Source: JAFNGF01 sp964567045 (lineage in GTDB: Bacteria; Planctomycetota; Phycisphaerae; Sedimentisphaerales; Anaerobacaceae). From it: DNA of 64,000 bases. Below, piece by piece: positions 16,868-25,859 of this stretch (its first letter is position 1; the number at the start of each line of letters is the position of its first letter). Where the stretch lies: positions 1-64,000 of the forward strand of contig CAZMLE010000001.1 of NCBI GenBank assembly GCA_964567045.1, given 5' to 3'. A model generated the notes under the pieces. That model searched no databases and had not been told where the DNA came from. It worked only from the letters and a program-made list of their open reading frames with translations. The position numbers and the translations under genes were made by a program.

Positions 16868-18442
16868 TCAAGGTAAAAGCAGACTTTGGCCGGTCATTTC
16901 TTCGGGTTTCGGCAGGCCCATCATCTCCAGTAGCGTAGGTCCAATGTCGGCTAATCTACCTCCTTCTCGCAGCTTCCTGTTTTTGTAGCGATCGTCAAAT
17001 ACAATGAGCGGCACATCAAAAAGCGTGTGGGCGGTGTGCGGCTGATTCTTTGGCGTATCCCACATTCTCTCAAAGTTGCCGTGGTCGGCGGTGATAATTG
17101 CCGCGCCGCCAAGACTCTTGACTTTATCGAGGATTTTGCCCACACACTGGTCGACAGCTTCTGCTGCTTTGATTGCCGCTGATAGCACCCCCGTGTGGCC
17201 GACCATATCGGGATTAGCAAAGTTGACTACCATTACGTCGTACTTGTTTGAGTCGAGTCTATTCAGGACAACGTCGGTAACCTCATAGGCGCTCATTTCG
17301 GGCTTCAGGTCGTAGGTTTTGACTCGCGGCGAAGGCACAATCTGCCTGTCTTCGCCCCGGAAAGGCTTTTCGGTATAATCATTGAAGAAGAAGGTGACGT
17401 GGGCGTATTTTTCGGTCTCGGCGCAGCGGAATTGTTTCAGCCCCAGGCAGCTCCAGTATGCTCCCAGGACGTTTCTCATTTTCGGCGGTTTGGGAAATGC
17501 GACCGGTGCAGGTATCGTTGCATCGTACTCGGTCATACACACAAAACGTATATCGGGCTTGGTTGCTCTGGGAAATTCTTTAAAGTCCGGCTCGACAAAT
17601 GCTCGCGTGATTTCGCGCGGCCTGTCGCCGCGAAAGTTGAAAAACACCACGCCGTCCCCGTCAGCTATCGTGGCCAGCGATTCATTGTCGCTGTTGACAA
17701 TACACGCTGGCTCGATGAATTCATCGGTGACACCTTTTTCATAGCTCTTAGCGACAGCCTCGGCTGCGCTATTTGCCTTGATGCCCTTGCCAAACCGCAT
17801 ACACTCATAAGCTTTTTGCACGCGGTCCCATCGGCTGTCACGGTCCATCGCGAAAAATCTGCCCATAACTGTCGCGATCTTGCCTACGCCAATTTCTTGT
17901 GCCTTTTTCTCAATGTCGGCTATGTACCCTGCTCCGCTGTCCGGCGGTGAATCTCGCCCATCCGTGAAGGCGTGGATAAAAACGTCTTTTACGTCGTTTC
18001 TTTTTGCAAGCTCAAGCAGGCCGTACAAATGGTCCAGCAGGGAATGCACGCCAATGTCACTACACAAGCCCATGATGTGCATTCTGCTGTGGCTGGTTTT
18101 GACAAACTTGATAAGGTTGTGGAACTCCGCGTTCTGGAAAAATGAGCCATCGCGAATGGCTTTGCTTATTCTGACAGATTCCTGCGGGACGATTCGGCCG
18201 GCTCCGATATTTTGGTGCCCGACTTCGCTATTGCCCATTGTTCCTTCGGGCAGCCCCACATCTTCGCCGCTGGTGTGGATAAGGCAGTTCGGATACTCAG
18301 CCATTAGCATATCGTCTACGGGAGTGTGGGCGCACTTGATGGCGTTATATTCATCTTCGTCCTTGTTGGGGTTATAACCCCAACCGTCACGGATAATCAG
18401 TACAAACGGTCTCGTTTTCAAGTCTACTTTTTCTTTTGCCAT
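16868..18442 (-). CDS. gpmI: 2,3-bisphosphoglycerate-independent phosphoglycerate mutase
   Basis: Interconverts 3- and 2-phosphoglycerate in glycolysis using two Mn ions and a phosphoserine intermediate. The motifs are IRDGWG at the N-terminus, MGNSEVGHQNIGAGRIV with the catalytic Ser, HAFTDGRDSPP, MGRFFAMDRDSRW, NFANPDMVGHTG and ITADHGN. ATG 18442 (MAKEKVDLK) has a GGAAAGGG site 9 nt upstream; the 39-residue upstream extension in frame is not expected. Length is about 524 residues. It is preceded on its 3' side by the REP cluster. Confidence 0.96.
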   Translation of the reverse strand: MAKEKVDLKTRPFVLIIRDGWGYNPNKDEDEYNAIKCAHTPVDDMLMAEYPNCLIHTSGEDVGLPEGTMGNSEVGHQNIGAGRIVPQESVRISKAIRDGSFFQNAEFHNLIKFVKTSHSRMHIMGLCSDIGVHSLLDHLYGLLELAKRNDVKDVFIHAFTDGRDSPPDSGAGYIADIEKKAQEIGVGKIATVMGRFFAMDRDSRWDRVQKAYECMRFGKGIKANSAAEAVAKSYEKGVTDEFIEPACIVNSDNESLATIADGDGVVFFNFRGDRPREITRAFVEPDFKEFPRATKPDIRFVCMTEYDATIPAPVAFPKPPKMRNVLGAYWSCLGLKQFRCAETEKYAHVTFFFNDYTEKPFRGEDRQIVPSPRVKTYDLKPEMSAYEVTDVVLNRLDSNKYDVMVVNFANPDMVGHTGVLSAAIKAAEAVDQCVGKILDKVKSLGGAAIITADHGNFERMWDTPKNQPHTAHTLFDVPLIVFDDRYKNRKLREGGRLADIGPTLLEMMGLPKPEEMTGQSLLLP

Positions 18443-18642
18443 TGAAGAAATACCCTTTCCAGCAAAAGCAACACAGACGACGCGCTGCCTCATCTGACCT
18501 TTAGATTCCAGTCGATTTGGATCAATATGATACGGGGCTGCATTAAACGTGTCAAACATTTAGAAGACATTGGTGCCAGCGGAGAATCTCTCCGCCGCTA
18601 AAAGTCTTTGACAGCAATGGTTATCGGATTATAATTGCCGCC

Positions 18643-18716
18643 GAATTGGAATTGAGAATTAAGAATTAAGAATGGAGAAAGTACAATTCTCAATTCTGCA
18701 TTCTAAATTCTAAACT
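18643..18716. repeat. Two-armed palindromic array with 7-nt period (AATTAAG / ATTCTAA)
   Basis: Consecutive heptamers: aattgag, aattaag, aattaag, aatggag, a spacer heptamer, then aattctc, aattctg, cattcta, aattcta. The arms are reverse complements at the unit level and stay in the same 7-nt register. It lies just before lspA, between divergent genes. Confidence 0.85.
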
Positions 18717-18725
18717 GGGATTCAG

Positions 18726-19286
18726 GTGGTGGAATCCAAAGGACAAAATAGTAACGCCCGGCCAAGTTTGGCTCGGGCTTTTCTGAGATGCCGGTCTCTG
18801 GCACTACCGGATTTGACGGCACAACTGACTTTCTGGCCCCTAATGGCAGCGGGTCTGGCGCTGGATTTGTGGAGTAAGAGCATCGTGTTCAGTTGGCTGA
18901 CGCAGAAGCCCGGCAATAGTGTTTCCATAATAGATGGTTTTTTGCGACTGGTCATGGCACTGAACGATGGGGGTGCTTTCGGCATATTTTCCGGCAGGCC
19001 TTATTTGTTAGCGGCAGTTTCAGTTGTCGCACTGGTAGTGATCTCTGTGGTTTTTTTCCTTAGTGCGGGTCAGCATAGACTGGTTCACGTTGCTCTGGCG
19101 CTGTTCGCTGCCGGTGTTTGCGGCAATCTCTGGGACAGAGTCTTTAACCAGGGTCATGTGCGCGACTTTATTGATGTGTACTACCGCGACTATCGTTGGC
19201 CTGCCTTCAACGTGGCAGACACTATGCTTTGCATCGGCGTTGGATTGCTGCTTATCTCGAGTCTGCGCGTCACCAAGCGGGCTTGA
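18726..19286 (+). CDS. lspA: Lipoprotein signal peptidase (signal peptidase II)
   Basis: Aspartic membrane protease that cleaves diacylglyceryl-modified prolipoproteins. Four membrane helices are visible. The family boxes are LDLWSKSIVFSWL, LNDGGAFG, AGVCGNLWDRV and VRDFIDVYY...WPAFNVADT, which supply the two catalytic Asp residues. The start is GTG 18726 at the edge of the heptad array; the N-terminal 30 residues are unusually long and polar, so a later start is possible. It serves the several lipobox proteins in this window (48496, 52627, 60901). Confidence 0.93.
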   Translation: MVESKGQNSNARPSLARAFLRCRSLALPDLTAQLTFWPLMAAGLALDLWSKSIVFSWLTQKPGNSVSIIDGFLRLVMALNDGGAFGIFSGRPYLLAAVSVVALVVISVVFFLSAGQHRLVHVALALFAAGVCGNLWDRVFNQGHVRDFIDVYYRDYRWPAFNVADTMLCIGVGLLLISSLRVTKRA

Positions 19287-19306
19287 CAGTCTTTACGCCC
19301 TCATTT

Positions 19307-19702
19307 CTACTGCGAAGTCTGTTCGAACACATGCTCGGCAACATAAATAGGAATGTTTGACCCCGCTCCCAGAGCAATGGCGTCGGAAGGGCGGGAGTCA
19401 ATTGTGACCGTTCGGCCGTTCAAAGTCAGATGTATCTGGGCATAGAAGGTATGATTGCGCAGGTCATTTATGACAATCTTTTCTATCTTAGCGCCGAGAT
19501 TCTCGATTACGCAGTCAAGCAGATCGTGTGTCATGGGCCGAGGCGGCTTGATGCCCTTTAACCGGCGGTCAATGGCGAAAATCTCAACTATGCCAATGAC
19601 AATGGGGAAGCCGCGTTCACCTTGCCGCTCCTTCAAAACAATTATTTGTTGGTCCGATGCCTCGTTAATAATTATGCGCGACAGTTCAACTTCCACATCC
19701 AT
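19307..19702 (-). CDS. Bifunctional nuclease (BFN/DUF151) family protein
   Basis: A 131-residue single-domain protein with the DUF151 core: IIVLKERQGERGFPIVIGIVEI, RPMTHDLLDCVIENLGAKIEKIVINDL, and TVTIDSRPSDAIALG near the C-terminus. Plant BFN homologues have RNase and DNase activity; bacterial roles are poorly known. It lies immediately downstream of valS (20 nt), so it is probably cotranscribed. Confidence 0.9.
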   Translation of the reverse strand: MDVEVELSRIIINEASDQQIIVLKERQGERGFPIVIGIVEIFAIDRRLKGIKPPRPMTHDLLDCVIENLGAKIEKIVINDLRNHTFYAQIHLTLNGRTVTIDSRPSDAIALGAGSNIPIYVAEHVFEQTSQ

Positions 19703-19722
19703 TTTGGTCCACCCTTCGTATG

Positions 19723-22700
19723 TCAGCCGTCCAACTCAAAAAGGTGCTTCCGGACAGTCTCCAACTGTTCTTGAAGCTGGGCCAGTTTTTCCCTGGCCTG
19801 AGCAACAACTTCGGGCTTGGCCTTAGTAACAAACTCTTTGTTTTTGAGCTTGACCTCGACCGCTTTTTTGGCTGCTTCTACGTGTTGCTTTTGTTTTTCC
19901 AGTCGTTGTCGTTCAGCCTGCGGGTCGATCATGTCGTGAACGTAAATCCGTAAGTCTCCGACGATGGCAGTAGCGGCATTTCGCGGTTTTGCCCTTTCTG
20001 CACCTGCCTCAAAATCTTTCGCGCCGCCTAACTGCTTAATAAGTCGTGCGTTTTCATTCAAGATATCTACGGTTTTTGGCGGCGCTTGTGCGGAAACCTT
20101 GAAAAGCTCGTCCAGCGGCCTGTTATATTTGCTTCTAATGTCCCGAATAGCCCTTATGGTGTCCTGGGCAATCTGTATCTGCTCTTCCATGCTCTGGTTG
20201 ATAAGAGAACTCGCGTCTCTGGGCCATTCGGCTATTACCAGAGCTACCGAGTGCTTTGCTTGCGCTATGCCCTGCAGCTGCCTTACTGGTGCGATTTCAT
20301 TCAGCTTCTGGAATATTCCCTCGGTTATAAACGGCACAAATGGGTGCAGAAGCCGCAAGGTCTGGTCCAGCACAAAGGCCAAGACGTTTTGAGCAATAGG
20401 TTTTTGCCGCCCATCCTGCATTCTCGGCTTGATCCACTCAAGATACCAGTCGCAGAATTCGTTCCAGAAGAATCTATAAAGCTGCGCTAAAGGCTCACTA
20501 TATTTGTACCGGTTAAGCGAATCTGTGACCTCAGAGATAGTCCGGCCCAGGCGTGAAAGAATCCATCTGTCGGTGATATCCATTTTGTCGCGGTCGAATT
20601 TGGCGGCGTCAATGCCCTCAAGATTCATCAAGGCAAAACGCGAGGCGTTCCAGAGCTTGTTGCAGAAGTTTCGGCCGATGTCAAACTTGGGCGAGGTATT
20701 TGCCTGTCGTCCATCGGGCAGCGTCATCGAGATCACCGGCATCCGAATATCCTGCGTATCGGTGGTCATACTGGCCAGCGTGAACCGCATCGCGTCAGCG
20801 CCGTGGCTATTTATGGCTACCAGCGGGTCAATTCCATTGCCCAGGCTCTTAGACATCTTTCGCCCTTCGCCATCCTGTATCATCGCGTGGATGTAAACGT
20901 CGGTGAATGGAATATCGCCCACGCAGTACTGTCCCATCATCACCATACGCGAAACCCATAAGGTGATAATTTCGCGTGCCGTGCAAAGTACATCGCCGGG
21001 ATAGAATGTTTTTAGTTCCGGCGTATCATCCGGCCAGCCCATCGTGCTGAAGGGCCAAAGGGCTGAGGAAAACCAGGTATCGAGGACATCGTGGTCCTGG
21101 ACTAGATCAGCAGAGCCGCACTTTTCACAGTTTTCAGGATCCACCAGACCGGAATTGAATTGACCACATTTCTGGCAGTACCAGATCGGGATTTGGTGTC
21201 CCCACCAGAGTTGTCTGCTTATTGGCCAGTCGCGGAGGTTTTCCAGCCAGGTTTGATAGGTTTGGGCGTAGCGCTGCGGGATGAATCGCAGCCGACCGTC
21301 GAGCAAAGGCTTTAGCGCCAAGCCGGCCAAGGAATTTACCGGCACGTCCGTTCCTTCGATCAAGCCTTGCCCGAATTTTTCGGCGAGATAATCAATCGGT
21401 TTTTTGACTGCGATGTACCACTGGTCGGAAAGATACGGCTCAATCGGCACGTGACTTCGGTAGCTGTGACCGACTTCGTGTGTGTAGTCCCGAACGTTTT
21501 GAAGAAGGTCCTCCGTGCGGAACCACTCGACGATTGCCTCGCGTGCCTCAAAGCGGTCCATGCCAAGCAAACTCTGCGCCTCCGGAGCATCGGCATCCGA
21601 CCAGCCGTGTTTGTCGCTGATCGAACCATCCGGCGCCAGCACGTTGATGACAGGTAGGTTATGTCTCTGGCCGATCTCCCAGTCATCCGGATCGTGAGCC
21701 GGCGTAACCTTCAAGAAGCCGGTCGAGAATTTCGCCTTCTCATCGTCACTGCTGGGATCGGGCAGGACAACGTGCTCATCTGCAATGACAGGGATAATGC
21801 GGCCCACGATGGGAAGCAGGACTTTTTTGCCAACGAGGAACTTTGCCCGTGGGTCTGCCGGATTCATCGCAACCGCTGTATCCCCAAGCATTGTCTCCGG
21901 CCGGGTCGTTGCGACGGTGATATACTCAATTGTGAGTGGCACGGCCATCTTGGCCGTGTTTTCGTGCCGTGTCCGGGCATCTTGCCCGTGGTTATCTATC
22001 TTTGCGCCTACCCAGGGCCAATCACTGAGCCCGGCCTTGTTCGGATTCGAGAGAACATAATTTACTTGATGATCGAAATCTTCCTGGTCACGAATTAGGT
22101 GGTCGTAATACTCGCTTTGCCAGAAAGCGCCGGTGCGCCTAAGCAGCTCATTGGCCTTGTTTGCTGTGTAGGATTTCCAAGAACGAAGGATGTCTGGCAG
22201 TTCGATCCCCTGATAAGGTTTAAGAATTGCGTGGACGTGATTAGGCATAACAGCCCACGCGATCAGATCATATCGTTTACCATCAGAGCACTTTAGAGCA
22301 TTCGCAACTAATTCAGCGACCTTTGGCTCCCGCAGATAGCATTGCCCGTGCCCTGCGTTGAGATATGACTCAACACTGTCGCAATAGAGCCGGGCAAGCT
22401 CTCGTTGCTGTTGTGATGTTAGCTCACGACCCTGGGTCTCGTCCAGGTGAACAATCTTGTCCCGCTCTACGCGCCATCGTTCGAGCACATCAGCAGGCAG
22501 TGAATCAGCCAGACGGAATGTTACAGTGTATGTCGCAGCGGTTTGGGTCCAGTGGGGCAGGTATGCGCCATTTTGTTTATGGACCTGATGGTCCACGGCC
22601 TGGAAGGCCGTGCCACGCGGTATCTGGACCGGCTCGACAAGCGGATACTTCAGATACCAGAAATGTCCCTGCACCGTCTCGTGTTCGACCTCGTCATCAG

Positions 22701-23331
22701 CCAATACTGTCTGCGTAGCGGGGTCCCAATTGACCAGTCTTTTGCCGCGATATATCAAGCCGTCCTTGAAAAGTCTGAAAAACGCAGCCCGAACGGCTTT
22801 TGCACATACCTGGTCCATTGTAAAGCGGGTCCGCTCCCAGTCGCAGGAGCAGCCCATCGCTTTTAGCTGGCTGATTATTGTGGCCTCGTATTCGTCCTTC
22901 CAGGCTTGAACTCGCGAGACAAACTCCTGTCGGTCGAGGTCGGTTCGGCGTTTGCCTTCTTCGGCAAGTATTCGCTTCTCGACAACGGTTTGAGTGGCAA
23001 TGCCGGCGTGGTCGGTGCCGGGCATCCACAGGGTGTTGTATTGCTGCATTCGGCGGAATCTGATCAAGATGTCCTGTAATGTGTTGTTCAGGGCGTGGCC
23101 AAGATGCAGCGGTGCTGTTACGTTGGGAGGCGGAATCACGATAGTATACGGCCTGTTCTGAGGCGCAGCCGAAGAATCTCGCTCCGGCCGGTCGGTTCCT
23201 TCGCGGAGTTGACCCTTGAGCGAAGCGAAGGGCTCAGGACAAGCGTGGAAATATCTGCCGGAAGACCAAATCTCGCTCGTTTGCTGCTCTATCGTCTTAG
23301 GCTCATAAACTTTTGCAAGTTCTTCGCTCAT
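19723..23331 (-). CDS. valS: Valyl-tRNA synthetase carrying an in-frame RAYT transposase insert
   Basis: Charges tRNA-Val. All synthetase parts are present: HIGH-type PLHLGHAL (about 74-81), CP1 editing domain with TTRPETMLGD (about 475-484), DWPISRQLWWGHQIP, zinc-like cysteines, KMSKS (825-829), anticodon domain and C-terminal coiled coil. The protein is 1202 residues against about 880-950 normally. Two foreign segments explain the excess. Residues 31-58 come from a dispersed repeat. Residues about 234-467 are a near-complete REP-associated tyrosine transposase, inserted between the YPL strand and the EYITVATTRPET strand of the editing domain. No stop or frameshift occurs. Confidence 0.95.
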   Translation of the reverse strand: MSEELAKVYEPKTIEQQTSEIWSSGRYFHACPEPFASLKGQLREGTDRPERDSSAAPQNRPYTIVIPPPNVTAPLHLGHALNNTLQDILIRFRRMQQYNTLWMPGTDHAGIATQTVVEKRILAEEGKRRTDLDRQEFVSRVQAWKDEYEATIISQLKAMGCSCDWERTRFTMDQVCAKAVRAAFFRLFKDGLIYRGKRLVNWDPATQTVLADDEVEHETVQGHFWYLKYPLVEPVQIPRGTAFQAVDHQVHKQNGAYLPHWTQTAATYTVTFRLADSLPADVLERWRVERDKIVHLDETQGRELTSQQQRELARLYCDSVESYLNAGHGQCYLREPKVAELVANALKCSDGKRYDLIAWAVMPNHVHAILKPYQGIELPDILRSWKSYTANKANELLRRTGAFWQSEYYDHLIRDQEDFDHQVNYVLSNPNKAGLSDWPWVGAKIDNHGQDARTRHENTAKMAVPLTIEYITVATTRPETMLGDTAVAMNPADPRAKFLVGKKVLLPIVGRIIPVIADEHVVLPDPSSDDEKAKFSTGFLKVTPAHDPDDWEIGQRHNLPVINVLAPDGSISDKHGWSDADAPEAQSLLGMDRFEAREAIVEWFRTEDLLQNVRDYTHEVGHSYRSHVPIEPYLSDQWYIAVKKPIDYLAEKFGQGLIEGTDVPVNSLAGLALKPLLDGRLRFIPQRYAQTYQTWLENLRDWPISRQLWWGHQIPIWYCQKCGQFNSGLVDPENCEKCGSADLVQDHDVLDTWFSSALWPFSTMGWPDDTPELKTFYPGDVLCTAREIITLWVSRMVMMGQYCVGDIPFTDVYIHAMIQDGEGRKMSKSLGNGIDPLVAINSHGADAMRFTLASMTTDTQDIRMPVISMTLPDGRQANTSPKFDIGRNFCNKLWNASRFALMNLEGIDAAKFDRDKMDITDRWILSRLGRTISEVTDSLNRYKYSEPLAQLYRFFWNEFCDWYLEWIKPRMQDGRQKPIAQNVLAFVLDQTLRLLHPFVPFITEGIFQKLNEIAPVRQLQGIAQAKHSVALVIAEWPRDASSLINQSMEEQIQIAQDTIRAIRDIRSKYNRPLDELFKVSAQAPPKTVDILNENARLIKQLGGAKDFEAGAERAKPRNAATAIVGDLRIYVHDMIDPQAERQRLEKQKQHVEAAKKAVEVKLKNKEFVTKAKPEVVAQAREKLAQLQEQLETVRKHLFELDG
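21930..22632 (-). mobile_element. RAYT/REP element inserted in frame within valS
   Basis: Encodes valS residues about 234-467. The RAYT landmarks are VTFRLADSLP (269-279), GHGQCYLREP, AWAVMPNHVHAILKP with the HUH pair His365/His367, FWQSEYYDHLIRD, and candidate nucleophile Tyr425 followed by LSNP. Both ends carry palindromes: 22594-22612 (cacggcct/aggccgtg) at the start, and 21940-21958 (cacggcca/tggccgtg) plus 21974-21988 (cgggca/tgcccg) at the end. These differ from the GGTTAG REP family, so this is a separate system. The edges are approximate. Confidence 0.92.
23158..23241. repeat. Dispersed repeat translated in frame near the valS N-terminus
   Basis: Encodes valS residues 31-58 (CPEPFASLKG...SSAAPQ), absent from normal ValRS between the first helix and the PYTIVIPPPNVT strand. 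The DNA contains TGAGCGAAGCGAAGGG and GAGGCGCAGCCGAAG, phrases of a type found as intergenic repeats; a related one lies at 15612-15634. The 84 bp equal 28 codons. Confidence 0.75.
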
Positions 23332-23476
23332 ATTTTGCCAGGTTTAGATGGTTGCCTATAAAAAATTCCGGCGAATGCAAACCAGCCGGAATGCTATGTT
23401 AATAAAAGCAAACGGAAATGTAAAGCGAACACTTAAGTTAAGCCAGCATCTTTATATGCTGGGTGCGCAAAAATGC
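23332..23476. other. Intergenic region with a palindrome
   Basis: No gene seen. A 7-bp palindrome ccagcat/atgctgg (23443-23462) might be a degenerate REP or a weak terminator between the beta-helix gene and valS. Confidence 0.4.
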
Positions 23477-23611
23477 TTAGTTAGGTTTCTTTAGCGAGTC
23501 CTGGATTTCCTCCATTAGCGATTCTATAAATTTCAGCCACGCGTGCTCGTTTATGACCTGTCGTAATTCGGGGTCGAGCCAAACATCCTCAAGCCACTTC
23601 TTCTTAAATGT
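23477..23611 (-). pseudogene. Short coding remnant without a start codon
   Basis: A 44-codon open stretch (KKKWLEDVWLDPELR..., ending in SLKKPN) follows an in-frame stop and has no ATG, GTG or TTG near its beginning. The composition is protein-like and helical. I do not recognise the family; it may be the C-terminal end of a lost gene. Confidence 0.35.
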
Positions 23612-23647
23612 TTAGTTCGTAATAGCAATTATGTCTTCTCGTGGTAT

Positions 23648-25792
23648 TTATTCGCCTGTTAGGATCTCAAAGTTGAACAGGTACTCAAAAAGTCTATTAG
23701 ACATCCAATCTTTTACGTGAATATTCATAATTATCAAACCATTTTGTTTTGCCGTGAAAGCTTGTGAAGGACAAGATGGACCCAAGTATGCAGATTCACC
23801 TGGCTCAAGGCGATAAACTGCAGCGCATAGGACGGAATCACCAATAACTTCAACATGATTCTGTGGCGACAAGTCCCAACCATAGAGATTAAATACACTC
23901 ACTTTTTGACATCCAAGATTGGAAACTTTAATTCTTATAACAAAAATGTCCCCGATTCTTAGTTTTTCAGCTTCTTCTATTTCTTTGAACCAACCTTCGA
24001 CAAGTTCACCTTTGATTATTTTAACGTCAGTAATTTGAACCTGAACCTCAGGAGAATTGCATTCCATCCAATGCGAGGCCATAATCGCAAAGTCGGCAAA
24101 ATCTACTTTGCAGTCTCCATTTATATCGCCTGCGACGATCGTTTCGCAAGGCGGTTGGCCGAAGTAGGATTTGCTGGCCTCCTCTGTGCCGCCGTAGGCT
24201 CCCATATTGATTCTGCCACCATTTGGAAACGGCTCAAGGCCTACAGGCGACATTGGGTCGCCGGCATCGATGCAGGGACTTGTAACATCACCTTTGACCC
24301 AGTCCGCCACAGAGGGATCCCATCGACCTGCCTGGGATTTCAAATGATGGTCTCCACCTTCCGGCTGCGCGAAAAGCGGGTCTGCCTCAATGTTGCCATC
24401 ACCCCAAACCACACGCTCACATGGGTCATAAACCGCTGTCTGACCGCCTTCCAGGTCACTATAGCTGATCTTTATCTCTGAACCGTCATTGCTCCATATT
24501 TCACCACCGCCATCCCAGAGGATGCAGTTCATTATTTGAAGGTCGCTTGGATACTTCTGCCCGTAAGAATTGCAAGCCAGAGCGTTGCCCTCAACTGCTG
24601 AATTTGCCGCAAATGTGCAATTGGTAAATGTGGCGCCGGAATAAGTGCTGTAAACAGCACCCCCGGTGTCGTCTGCTGAATTCTGGCTGAAGGTGGAGCT
24701 ATTTACCACTGGGTGACTATAACTGCTATTGCACATCGCTGCACCATGACCAGTAAATTCTTCGCCAGAGTAATATGCCCTGTTGCCGATGAAAAGGCAG
24801 TTAGTCAGTACCGGGCTGCTATGGTTGTTGTGCACTGCACCACCCTGGGTGGCCGAGTTGCCGATGAAAAGAGAGTCAGTCAGTACGGGGTTGCTACGGT
24901 AGTTGCGCATTGCACCACCGTAGGTGGCCGAGTTGCCGATGAACCTACACCCCAGTACTGTCGGACTCGAAAAGTCATTGATCATTCCACCGCCGCTATT
25001 GCTACTGAAGGTGCTGTTGAGCACCGTTGGATTGCTCCCCTGGTTGTACATTCCGGTGTTGCGCATTCCGCCGCCCATGTTTGCCTTGAACGTGCATGTG
25101 CTTATTGTCGGATTGCTGTTGACCCGATTGCAGATGCCAGCAGCACCTCCTTTGGCTGAGTTCCGAATAAAGGTGCAATTGACCACTGTCGGGCTGCCCG
25201 AAAAGTTGTCCATACCAGCCCCAGGAAGAGGATAACCACGAGAGTCAGGAACGACGATGTCGTAGTTCCCCCCGGTTACGGTGAAACCATCGAGCACGGC
25301 GGTAACGTTTGTGCGGTAACCTTTAACAATAGTAAGGCTGTTCTCGGTTCTGGTGAGCTCGTTCAGCAACCCACTCGTATCATTCACATCAACATCATTG
25401 CCAAGCAGGTCCCCGCTTAGGGTACTCTCATACAAAGTAATATCCCTGTTGTTAGGGTCTGGTTCACCAAAACCGGCATAGCCGCCTTTAAGCGTCACGC
25501 CGTTTATGAGCCGAAAAGTGGCCGTCCGATCTCCCGGCGTAACTCCAACTCTCTGGTCCGGCTTATACACGCCTTGAGCGACTCGAATTTCTACCGGCTT
25601 TTGCGCCGAATTGGCATCGGCTAAGGCATCCTGCAGATACTTGTAGGCATCCTGCCAGGTTGAGCCGTCGTTCGCACCGCTGGCATCCGCGTCAACATAA
25701 ATTATTCGGCCCGCCACAAAAGAGGGGACACACAGCACTACCGGAAAGAGTGAAATCACGAACCACGTCTTTAGATTTGTCGCATTGTGCAC
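23648..25792 (-). CDS. Secreted right-handed beta-helix protein with dockerin-type repeat
   Basis: A 714-residue exported protein. It has an N-terminal signal peptide (LKTWFVISLFPVVLCVPSFVAG), then IIYVDADASGANDGSTWQDAYKYLQDAL, the usual opening of planctomycete pectate-lyase-fold proteins. A long parallel beta-helix follows with repeated NCTFxxNSA / GGAxxN rungs (about 200-400). A single dockerin-like motif GDINGDCKVDFADFAIMASHW (about 555-577) precedes a C-terminal beta-sandwich. The GTG start follows an AGGGGGG site. It probably acts outside the cytoplasm as a polysaccharide-binding or lyase-like surface protein; no catalytic residues could be assigned. Confidence 0.88.
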   Translation of the reverse strand: MHNATNLKTWFVISLFPVVLCVPSFVAGRIIYVDADASGANDGSTWQDAYKYLQDALADANSAQKPVEIRVAQGVYKPDQRVGVTPGDRTATFRLINGVTLKGGYAGFGEPDPNNRDITLYESTLSGDLLGNDVDVNDTSGLLNELTRTENSLTIVKGYRTNVTAVLDGFTVTGGNYDIVVPDSRGYPLPGAGMDNFSGSPTVVNCTFIRNSAKGGAAGICNRVNSNPTISTCTFKANMGGGMRNTGMYNQGSNPTVLNSTFSSNSGGGMINDFSSPTVLGCRFIGNSATYGGAMRNYRSNPVLTDSLFIGNSATQGGAVHNNHSSPVLTNCLFIGNRAYYSGEEFTGHGAAMCNSSYSHPVVNSSTFSQNSADDTGGAVYSTYSGATFTNCTFAANSAVEGNALACNSYGQKYPSDLQIMNCILWDGGGEIWSNDGSEIKISYSDLEGGQTAVYDPCERVVWGDGNIEADPLFAQPEGGDHHLKSQAGRWDPSVADWVKGDVTSPCIDAGDPMSPVGLEPFPNGGRINMGAYGGTEEASKSYFGQPPCETIVAGDINGDCKVDFADFAIMASHWMECNSPEVQVQITDVKIIKGELVEGWFKEIEEAEKLRIGDIFVIRIKVSNLGCQKVSVFNLYGWDLSPQNHVEVIGDSVLCAAVYRLEPGESAYLGPSCPSQAFTAKQNGLIIMNIHVKDWMSNRLFEYLFNFEILTGE

Positions 25793-25859
25793 TTCTATCC
25801 CCCCTCATGCAAAACCAGAAATTCAATCCTCGTGACCTGCCAGCATACTTGTAATTGGC

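Noticed and set aside
24713..25235. Plus-strand open frames across the beta-helix gene
   Set aside because: They are antisense shadows of the repetitive rungs and have no start context or family resemblance.
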